Shown piece by piece: positions 1 through 5,122 of a DNA stretch of 7,258 nucleotides. The notes under the pieces were generated by a model. The model worked only from the letters and a program-made list of their open reading frames with translations. It had not been told where the DNA came from and made no database searches. A program made the position numbers and the translations under genes. The stretch's first letter is position 1; every line of letters starts with the position of its first letter. Where the stretch lies: positions 1 through 7,258 of the forward strand of contig JAUWOB010000047.1 of assembly GCA_030612345.1 (NCBI GenBank). Reading direction: 5' to 3'. The stretch comes from Dehalococcoidia bacterium. GTDB taxonomy: Bacteria; Chloroflexota; Dehalococcoidia; GIF9; AB-539-J10.

Positions 1-1404
1 CCACCGGACGTGGGGGTTTTGTTTGTCTGTAAAATGAGCGAGGGTTTTACCGCAAGGCCAGCACCCGAAGGTCTAGATGAAGCCCCCTTCAAGGAACTGC
101 TGGATAACAAGCAATACAGGCTGTTACGCGAACGGCTATCGGATTCAGAGCCGACACATGTCGCTGACCTATTAGCCAGCATACCGGCAGACGAAGCAGT
201 GATAGCGTTTCGACTCCTACCAAAAAGCCTGGCCGTTTCTGTTTTCGACTATATGGACGGAGCGTTCCAGAACCAACTGCTTGAAGCGTTTAGTGACCAG
301 GCGGCGAGGAGTTTCCTGGAAGCAATGCCTCCCGATGACCGAACGGAGTTGCTGGAGGAGGTGCCGGCCAAGGTAGCCCGAAGGCTCCTGCAGATACTCT
401 CACCCGACCAACGCCGTGTCACCTTGCACTTGCTGGGCTATGAGGAAGGAAGCGCCGGGCGCGAGATGACCCCTCTCTTCGTAGACCTGCACGGCGATAT
501 GACTGTAGCACAGGCGCTGGAAAGAGTAAGGCGGCTGGCCATCAACCGCGAGACTGTATACGAGTGCTATGTCATGGACCGCCGCCGTCATTTGATCGGC
601 ACCGTTTCACTTAAGGACCTGGTCATCGCCGACCCGGATGCCAGGGTGGCCGACATCATGAAACCGGACCCCTCCTTCGTCTCCACCCACACCGACCGTG
701 AGGAGGTAGCTAAAGAGCTTCGTGAGCACGATCTGCTGGCAGTGCCCGTGGTGGATGCGGAACAGCGCCTCGTGGGTATCATCACACATGATGACGTGGC
801 CGACATCATGGAGGAAGAGACCACCGAGGACTTCTATCGCTTTGGTGCGGTGCCAAGCACAGAGCGCGGTTACTTTGCCAGCCGTATCCTGGGCGTTGGC
901 CAACGCCGGGGGGTATGGCTCCTCGTGCTTATGATGGCGAACATGGTTACCGGCCGTATCATCTCCGAGCAGGGAGAGTTCGAGAAGATAGTGCTCCTGG
1001 CTGCCTTCATCCCGTTGCTGATTGCCAACGGGGGGAATGCCGGAGCGCAATCGGCCACCGGCGTTATCCGCGGGCGGGCTACCGGAGCGGTGAACCCGAG
1101 ACGGGCCCTGGCTGTGGTCACCCGGGAGGCCGCGATAGGCGCCATCCTGGGGATCGCCCTCGGGGCAATTGCCCTGGGCCTGGTCTATGTGCTCACGGCC
1201 GACCTGGAAGTAGCTCTCGTGGTGAGCATTACCTTGCTGGTCGTATCAGTAATGGCCACCCTGGCAGGCGGAGCTTTGCCATTTCTTTTTCGTAGGATCA
1301 ACGTTGACCCGGCCCTAGTTTCCGCCCCTCTCATAACTACAATCATGGATATATCGGGTGTGGCGCTTTACTTCGGGATTGCCTATATGGTAATGCTAAG
1401 GTAA
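1..1404 (+). CDS. mgtE: MgtE-family magnesium channel (5' end uncertain or outside the window)
   Basis: Inner-membrane Mg2+ channel gated by intracellular Mg2+. Residue numbers count from a GTG at position 10. The acidic helical N domain spans about 25-150. Two CBS domains follow at about 152-210 and 215-270 (ending GIITHDDVADIM). A linking plug-type helix lies near 270-300, then about five membrane segments near 303-320, 326-345, 372-396, 400-425 and 437-462. Family hallmarks are GGNAGAQS (341-348), RGRATG (354-359), DPALVSAP (433-440) and TTIMDISG (443-450); D447 aligns with the Mg2+-selecting Asp of the Thermus protein. At 464 aa the length fits the family (about 450). The frame has no stop back to base 1, so the true start may be GTG 10, ATG 34 or further left; no convincing SD site precedes either. 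The C-terminus is complete. The aminopeptidase gene starts 56 nt downstream on the same strand, so co-transcription is plausible. Any Mg2+-sensing leader would lie outside the window. Confidence 0.95.
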   Translation, partial: PPDVGVLFVCKMSEGFTARPAPEGLDEAPFKELLDNKQYRLLRERLSDSEPTHVADLLASIPADEAVIAFRLLPKSLAVSVFDYMDGAFQNQLLEAFSDQAARSFLEAMPPDDRTELLEEVPAKVARRLLQILSPDQRRVTLHLLGYEEGSAGREMTPLFVDLHGDMTVAQALERVRRLAINRETVYECYVMDRRRHLIGTVSLKDLVIADPDARVADIMKPDPSFVSTHTDREEVAKELREHDLLAVPVVDAEQRLVGIITHDDVADIMEEETTEDFYRFGAVPSTERGYFASRILGVGQRRGVWLLVLMMANMVTGRIISEQGEFEKIVLLAAFIPLLIANGGNAGAQSATGVIRGRATGAVNPRRALAVVTREAAIGAILGIALGAIALGLVYVLTADLEVALVVSITLLVVSVMATLAGGALPFLFRRINVDPALVSAPLITTIMDISGVALYFGIAYMVMLR

Positions 1405-1445
1405 TCAGCCTGCAGAGTGGAGCCAAGGTGCCTTTGCATGATGGC

Positions 1446-1453
1446 AGAAGGAG
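1446..1453 (+). promoter_or_regulatory. Shine-Dalgarno site fixing the aminopeptidase start
   Basis: AGAAGGAG ends 7 nt before ATG 1461, a good SD-to-start distance. The longer reading frame begins at GTG 1428, which has no comparable site upstream, and its 11 extra residues (PLHDGRRRF...) do not resemble the family N-terminus. This supports initiation at 1461. Confidence 0.8.
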
Positions 1454-1460
1454 ATTCAAG

Positions 1461-2573
1461 ATGAAGAATAGAATTGTTGAAGAGCCGAAGAGAAGGCCGG
1501 TAGCAGAGCGACTGCGCAAGTTGCGCATATCGATTGCCGAAAGGGAGCTAGATGCTCTCCTGGTTTCGCAGCCGGAGAACCGCCGCTACCTTTCCGGATT
1601 CACCGGCTCGGCAGGATGGCTACTCATCTCAGAGAAGAATGCCATTCTCGCTACAGACTTTCGCTACGTGGAGCCGGCCAGGGGAGAATCTCCAGCTTTC
1701 GAAATCGTCCGCACTGCGCGAGAGCTGGGCGACTGGTTTCCCGGTCTGGTCTCCGATTCGGGATGGCACAAGCTTGGCTTCGAGGCAAACTTCGTTTCTT
1801 ACGATAGTCATCATAAGCTCGGCGAGGCAATGGAGAGCAAGAAAGTCGACCTTGAACTGGTGCCCACCACCAACCTGGTAGAACAGCTTCGCGCCATAAA
1901 AGAGCCTGAAGAACTGGATTTCATCACGGAGGCAGTCAAGCTGGCCGATGTCGCCTTTGAACAGGCAAGGGCAGCCATCCGCCCGGGCATAACGGAGAAA
2001 GAGGCAGCCTGGACGATAGAAAGGCTTCTGCGCCAGGAGGGGAGTGAAACCGTCCCTTTTGAGATCATTGTGGCTTCAGGCCCGAATGCAGCTTTGCCCC
2101 ACGCGCGACCTACAGACAGGATAATCGGCCCCGGCGAACCTGTGATCATCGACATGGGAGCCAGATTCAACGGCTATTGCAGCGACCTTAGCCGTACCTT
2201 GCTTCTGGGCAAAGCAGGCAACACCCTCGAGGAGATCTATGACATAGTGCTCAGCGCACAGACCACCGCTATCGAGAGAGTTGAGTCAGGCATGGATGCG
2301 ACGCAGGCAGACCGGCTGGCTCGCAGCATTATCGAACAAGCCGGTTATGGAGATGCCTTCGGCCATGGCCTGGGACACGGCGTTGGGTTGGCAGTGCACG
2401 AATCTCCCACGCTTGGTCCTGGCTCCTCCGGTTCACTTGCAGATGGCATGGTTTTTACCGTAGAACCGGGAATCTACCTTACCGGACAAGGTGGCGTTAG
2501 AATTGAGGACATGGTAGTCCTGGAAAACGGAAGGGCCAGGGTGCTTACCGGGGCCAGGAAGGATAGCTCCTAG
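1461..2573 (+). CDS. Xaa-Pro aminopeptidase (peptidase family M24B)
   Basis: Cytosolic dinuclear-metal peptidase that removes an N-terminal residue preceding proline. From ATG 1461 it is 370 aa. Residues about 10-145 form the creatinase-type N-terminal domain (ENRRYLSGFTGSAGWLLIS). From about 150 (LRAIKEPEELDFI) runs the pita-bread catalytic domain. The five metal ligands are visible: D231 (IIDMG), D242 (SDLSRT), H306 (GLGHGVG), E335 (FTVEPG) and E349 (VRIED). Supporting residues are H214 (LPHARP), H313 (AVHE) and R347, matching E. coli PepP H243, H361 and R404. The size fits the short (about 350-370 aa) PepP/YpdF/YqhT type rather than the 440-aa enterobacterial PepP. The last residues (VLTGARKDSS) lack the usual LT-x-x-P-K-E-L ending, a minor divergence. 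efp follows after 185 nt. Proline-dipeptidase (PepQ) activity cannot be excluded from sequence, so no symbol is given. Confidence 0.93.
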   Translation: MKNRIVEEPKRRPVAERLRKLRISIAERELDALLVSQPENRRYLSGFTGSAGWLLISEKNAILATDFRYVEPARGESPAFEIVRTARELGDWFPGLVSDSGWHKLGFEANFVSYDSHHKLGEAMESKKVDLELVPTTNLVEQLRAIKEPEELDFITEAVKLADVAFEQARAAIRPGITEKEAAWTIERLLRQEGSETVPFEIIVASGPNAALPHARPTDRIIGPGEPVIIDMGARFNGYCSDLSRTLLLGKAGNTLEEIYDIVLSAQTTAIERVESGMDATQADRLARSIIEQAGYGDAFGHGLGHGVGLAVHESPTLGPGSSGSLADGMVFTVEPGIYLTGQGGVRIEDMVVLENGRARVLTGARKDSS

Positions 2574-2603
2574 CCACCGGCTCCCAGCAGTCAGTAGCGT
2601 GCT

Positions 2604-2621
2604 GCATGCTGGCCAGCGTGC
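2604..2621 (+). other. Small hairpin in the peptidase-efp gap
   Basis: GCATGCT (2604-2610) pairs with AGCGTGC (2615-2621) around a GGCC loop: 7 pairs including one G-U. The heptamer AGCGTGC also occurs at 2596-2602. No T-run follows, so it is not an intrinsic terminator. It may be chance or a processing or stability element between the two genes. Confidence 0.3.
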
Positions 2622-2711
2622 ACCGGATGCCTGGCGGCAAGACATCTCAGAAGCTTGGAGCTAAGGCCAGACACGAAATCCATGCTTACAAAGCTGAGGA
2701 AGGACTCGACA

Positions 2712-2731
2712 CCCCTGGCTGATAGCCGGGG
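2712..2731 (+). promoter_or_regulatory. GC-rich hairpin just upstream of the efp ribosome binding site
   Basis: CCCC-T-GGCT (2712-2720) pairs with AGCCGGGG (2724-2731): eight Watson-Crick pairs, one bulged T and a GAT loop. It ends 14 nt before the efp SD site and has no T-tract, so it is not a classical terminator. A position this close to the ribosome docking site suggests a role in mRNA stability or translation initiation; that role is inferred. Confidence 0.4.
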
Positions 2732-2745
2732 CGGAATGCTCAATC

Positions 2746-2752
2746 AGGAGGT
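2746..2752 (+). promoter_or_regulatory. Strong Shine-Dalgarno site of efp
   Basis: AGGAGGT, a full match to the anti-SD core, lies 6 nt before ATG 2759 and supports this start and high translation of EF-P. Confidence 0.8.
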
Positions 2753-2758
2753 CAGCAA

Positions 2759-3319
2759 ATGCTCGAAGCCGGAGAATTGAGAAAAGGAGCTGCCATAGAA
2801 CTGGACGGCGCGATATACCAGGTGCTGGAGTACCAGCACGTCAAGATGCAACAAAGGCAGCCTGTAGTTAAGTTGAAACTGCGTGATGTCAGCAGCGGAA
2901 ATGTCGCCGAGCGGAATTTCCAATCCGGGGACAAGGTCACGCCCGCATTTCTGGAGCATCGTCCGGTCCAGTACCTTTACAGGGATGGTGACATATATTA
3001 CTTCATGGATAGTGAGAGTTACGAGCAGCTTATGTTGTCATCTGCCCAGATGGGAGAGACCGCAGACTATCTAAAGGAGGGTCTGGCGCTGGAGATTCTG
3101 ACCTGCAAGGGCAATATGGTTTCGGTAGATCTGCCCCATTCGGTAGAGCTTCTTGTTATGGAGACAGAGCCTGGTTTCAAAGGTGACAGAGCTACGGCGG
3201 GCACCAAGCCAGCCAAGCTGGAAACCGGTGTAACCATCCAGGTTCCTCTTTTCATCAACACAGGCGACACCATCAGAGTCAACACTCGCACCGGCGCCTA
3301 CCAGGAAAAGGCACGGTAG
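2759..3319 (+). CDS. efp: Translation elongation factor P, with an unusual loop tip
   Basis: EF-P binds between the P and E sites of the ribosome and promotes peptide bonds at consecutive prolines. The 186 aa are full length. The KOW-like domain I is about 1-63, OB domain II about 65-127 (PVQYLYRDGDIYYFMDSESYEQL), and OB domain III about 130-186 with the typical ending DTIRVNTRTGAYQEKAR. The start is set by the AGGAGGT site. The notable part is the domain I loop that reaches the peptidyl-transferase centre. The usual VKPGKGxA reads VKMQQRQP (28-35) with no gap, so Q32 stands where E. coli has beta-lysylated K34, B. subtilis K32 and Pseudomonas rhamnosylated R32; R33 is next to it. The flanking YQHVK and VVKLKLRD are conserved, so this looks like a real variant rather than sequence error. 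The usual Lys-dependent modification (EpmA) is not expected; whether R33 is modified is unknown. No modification enzyme is encoded nearby. Confidence 0.96.
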   Translation: MLEAGELRKGAAIELDGAIYQVLEYQHVKMQQRQPVVKLKLRDVSSGNVAERNFQSGDKVTPAFLEHRPVQYLYRDGDIYYFMDSESYEQLMLSSAQMGETADYLKEGLALEILTCKGNMVSVDLPHSVELLVMETEPGFKGDRATAGTKPAKLETGVTIQVPLFINTGDTIRVNTRTGAYQEKAR

Positions 3320-3408
3320 TAGCGCTTGGTTGGCCCTGCTCGGATTATCAGTGCCGACGCATTGCTCCCTCTGAGCGGAACAAGCCAGGCCGGAACCTGC
3401 CGGGAATC

Positions 3409-3417
3409 TGGTATAAT
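3409..3417 (+). promoter_or_regulatory. Extended -10 promoter for the PHP gene
   Basis: TGGTATAAT is a perfect TATAAT -10 box (3412-3417) with the TGn extension. No recognisable TTGACA-like -35 lies 16-18 bp upstream, as is common for extended -10 promoters. Transcription would begin near 3424, giving a leader of about 127 nt before the TTG start at 3551. It implies the PHP gene can be transcribed separately from efp. Confidence 0.55.
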
Positions 3418-3423
3418 CAGGCC

Positions 3424-3550
3424 ACGGGCAAAACGGGCGTATTTTTCGATCGCGAGGTCTGCTTCGAGCTAACCCGAAGTATTCTCTGAGGGTGACAGAA
3501 GGAAGAGAAGCAAGAGTGACCGACAGGCAGTAGCAAGATAGGTAAGCTAG
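3424..3550 (+). other. Leader of the PHP gene, no known riboswitch recognised
   Basis: About 127 nt between the predicted start point and the coding region. It contains a T5 run (3442-3446) with no good stem before it. A small inverted repeat, CTTCG (3462-3466) / CGAAG (3475-3479), has an 8-nt loop that could add one more G-C pair after an A-C mismatch. A purine-rich stretch follows near 3497-3515. I recognise no conserved riboswitch or T-box motif. A stop (TAG 3548-3550) directly abuts the start codon. Confidence 0.35.
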
Positions 3551-4222
3551 TTGATAAAAGCTGATTTGCATGTCCATACCTGCTATTCCGTGGATTGTCT
3601 GACACCTTTGGAGCAAATAGTCGAGCGCTGCCTCGAACTAGGCATCAACTGCATCGCTGTAGCTGACCACAATACAATTGTGGGCGCCCTGAGGCTAAGG
3701 GAAATCGCCCCCTTCAAGATAATCGTCGCCGAGGAAGTCTTAACGCCCGTAGGAGAGATAATGGGGCTCTTTCTCAGCGAGGAAATCCCACGGGGACTGT
3801 CTCCCCAGGAAACGATATCTCAGATCCATAGCCAGGGCGGTCTGGTGGCGATTCCCCATCCGTTCGGCAGGCCTCTGCCTCGCAATTCCCACACGCTGAC
3901 CTCGGATGAGGTCTTGTCCCGGGTTGACATCATCGAAACTCTCAACGCTCGTACGCCATCCTCTAAGGGCATCGCCCGCGCATGGAGACTGGCCAAAGAG
4001 CATGGCAAGGCCGCCAGCGCCGGCAGCGATGCGCATACCATAGGTGAGATCGGCCGGGCATATGTGGAAATGCCCGACTTCGAAGGACCTGACGATTTCC
4101 TGAGCTGTCTAGCTCAGGGCAGCATATTCGGACAGAAATCCAGCTCCTTAGTTCATCTTGCCAGCATCTGGGCCAGGATAAGGAAACGAATACCCGGAGA
4201 TCCTTCGAGGAATCTACACTGA
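3551..4222 (+). CDS. PHP-domain metal-dependent phosphoesterase, substrate unknown
   Basis: A 223-aa protein of the polymerase and histidinol phosphatase (PHP) family, a metal-binding distorted TIM barrel hydrolysing phosphoesters. Visible motifs in order: DLHVHT (H7, H9), VADHNT (D39, H40), VAEE (E61/E62), IPHPFGR (H103), IETLNAR (E129) and SAGSDAHTIGEIGRAY (D160, H162). The last motif resembles the PHP-associated C-terminal segment. All expected metal ligands are present, so an active enzyme is likely. It is shorter than YciV/TrpH (about 280-290 aa) and ends in a basic tail (WARIRKRIPGDPSRNLH). The start must be TTG 3551: an in-frame TAG immediately precedes it, and the motif DLHVHT begins at residue 5, leaving no room for a later start. 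A weak AGGT (3540-3543) sits 7 nt upstream. Relatives include nucleotide 3',5'-phosphatases, 5'-3' exoribonucleases and histidinol phosphatases; sequence alone does not choose among them, and no histidine genes are adjacent. Confidence 0.88.
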   Translation: MIKADLHVHTCYSVDCLTPLEQIVERCLELGINCIAVADHNTIVGALRLREIAPFKIIVAEEVLTPVGEIMGLFLSEEIPRGLSPQETISQIHSQGGLVAIPHPFGRPLPRNSHTLTSDEVLSRVDIIETLNARTPSSKGIARAWRLAKEHGKAASAGSDAHTIGEIGRAYVEMPDFEGPDDFLSCLAQGSIFGQKSSSLVHLASIWARIRKRIPGDPSRNLH

Positions 4223-4283
4223 GCGCCGGTGGATTGTTGCGTTCAGACAAGGAGAGGAATCCGCCAAACTGCGCTGGTAGAGC
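4223..4283. other. Convergent intergenic gap with a possible weak stem
   Basis: The 61 nt separate the ends of the two convergent blocks. GGTGGATT (4228-4235) can pair with AATCCGCC (4258-4265) in plus-strand RNA (8 pairs, one G-U, 22-nt loop). No T-tract follows, so an intrinsic terminator is not supported. On the minus strand the same stem contains a C-A mismatch. Confidence 0.25.
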
Positions 4284-4514
4284 CTACTCCCGCCTTCCTG
4301 TCTCACGGAAGATCCACACGAAGGTAACGATAGCGATCACGGAAACGACCACGATGGTAACCAGGCCTGCCTTGCCCAGTCCACCCAATGTTTCTCCGGC
4401 CGCATAAGCAGCGCTGATCACCTTCGTAGAGCCTGCTATCATGTTACCGCTCAAGACGATGAAACCAGTGCCATTTCGAATTCCCCTCGCCTGAAGCCAG
4501 GGGGCAAGCCTCAA
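4284..4514 (-). CDS. Small single-pass membrane protein coupled to clpP, unknown function
   Basis: I do not recognise the family. The frame opens at TTG 4514, which overlaps the clpP stop (TGA 4513-4511), giving 76 aa. The first in-frame ATG is at 4442 (residue 25), giving 52 aa from [10 protein letters not shown]. The 52-aa form looks more protein-like: a short polar, glycine/alanine-rich N-terminal stretch, one hydrophobic helix (about residues 50-70 of the long form, [21 protein letters not shown]), and a short charged tail RETGRRE that would favour a cytoplasmic C-terminus. The first 24 residues of the long form may be non-coding. Neither start has a strong SD site, so translation probably depends on ribosomes finishing clpP. 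It occupies the position where many genomes place clpX. A role with the protease, such as membrane tethering or adaptor, is speculation. A chance open frame cannot be fully excluded, but the clean helix and coupling argue for a real gene. Confidence 0.55.
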   Translation of the reverse strand: MRLAPWLQARGIRNGTGFIVLSGNMIAGSTKVISAAYAAGETLGGLGKAGLVTIVVVSVIAIVTFVWIFRETGRRE

Positions 4515-5122
4515 TCTTGCTTCTTGGCTGGCTTGCTGAGTATCTCGTCTATGATGCCGTATTCCACTGCCTGTTCGGCGTTAAGGTAAAAGTCCCGGTC
4601 GGTGTCATGCGCAATTTTCTCTACCGGATGCCCCGTGTGTCTGGCTATGATGCTGCGTATCGTTTCCTGCATCCTCATGATTTCCCGGGCCGCGATCTCG
4701 ATATCGGTCGCCTGCCCCTGAGCACCACCCACTGCCTGGTGCAGGTGTATGGTCGAATTGGGCAGACCATACCTCTTGCCCTTGGTCCCGGCACAGAGAA
4801 GCAGAGTGCCCATGCTGGCTGCCAGACCGATACAGATGGTGGATACGGGACAGCGAAGAATCTGCATCGTATCGTAAATGGCCAGGCCAGCGCTGATAAT
4901 GCCGCCGGGGCAATGCACATACAGGTTAATATCCTTTTCCGGGTCTTCTCTCTCCAGGTAGAGGAACTGGGCAATGATCAGATTGGCTATCTGGTCGTTT
5001 ATAGGCGTGCCCAGAAAAACGATTCTCTCGCGGAGCAAGAGAGAGTAGATGTCTAAAATCCGCTCACCCCGGGCGCTGGTTTCTGTCACCGTGGGAATTA
5101 TCACTTGAGATATTGCTTCCAT
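4511..5122 (-). CDS. clpP: ATP-dependent Clp protease proteolytic subunit ClpP
   Basis: Serine peptidase forming the double-heptamer chamber that degrades proteins fed by Clp ATPases. From ATG 5122 it is 203 aa. The catalytic triad is S103 (LAASMGTLL), H128 (IHLHQ) and D177 (HDTDRDFY), with the same spacing as E. coli S97/H122/D171 (25 and 49 residues). Other family marks are [46 protein letters not shown] and [13 protein letters not shown]. The GTG one codon upstream (5125) leaves no room for the SD, so ATG 5122 is preferred. This ATG shares one base with the trigger factor stop (TGATG), and the AGGAGG site lies inside the end of tig, so translation is probably coupled. Departures from the usual consensus: INSPGG reads VHCPGG beside the oxyanion-hole glycine, NSRxMIHQP reads NSTIHLHQA, and extra Cys residues occur near the active site. 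No clpX or clpA follows in the window. Confidence 0.96.
   Translation of the reverse strand: MEAISQVIIPTVTETSARGERILDIYSLLLRERIVFLGTPINDQIANLIIAQFLYLEREDPEKDINLYVHCPGGIISAGLAIYDTMQILRCPVSTICIGLAASMGTLLLCAGTKGKRYGLPNSTIHLHQAVGGAQGQATDIEIAAREIMRMQETIRSIIARHTGHPVEKIAHDTDRDFYLNAEQAVEYGIIDEILSKPAKKQD

Noticed and set aside
607..1050. Long open frame on the minus strand across mgtE (147 codons)
   Set aside because: It is antisense to the strongly supported CBS and membrane coding region, has no recognisable domain, and is explained by codon bias of the real gene.
1428..1460. GTG 1428 as start of the aminopeptidase
   Set aside because: It has no SD, while ATG 1461 has AGAAGGAG at 7 nt, and the extra 11 residues do not fit the family.
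2655..2691. Possible efp promoter (TTGGAG ... TTACAA)
   Set aside because: Spacing between the hexamers is about 25 bp and the -10 match is poor.
3421..3446. T5 run as an efp terminator
   Set aside because: The bases before it (GCCACGGGCAAAACGGGCG) give no stable stem directly next to the T-run, and it lies after a good promoter -10 box.
3071..3616. 181-codon minus-strand frame across the end of efp and the PHP leader
   Set aside because: It runs antisense over conserved EF-P domain III, the predicted promoter and the PHP start, with no recognisable domain or SD support.
4228..4265. Intrinsic terminator between the convergent blocks
   Set aside because: An 8-pair stem can form, but the loop is 22 nt and no T-tract follows on either strand.
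4517..5056. 179-codon plus-strand frame across clpP
   Set aside because: It lies wholly antisense to clpP, whose catalytic triad is intact; composition is that of a mirror frame with no family features.
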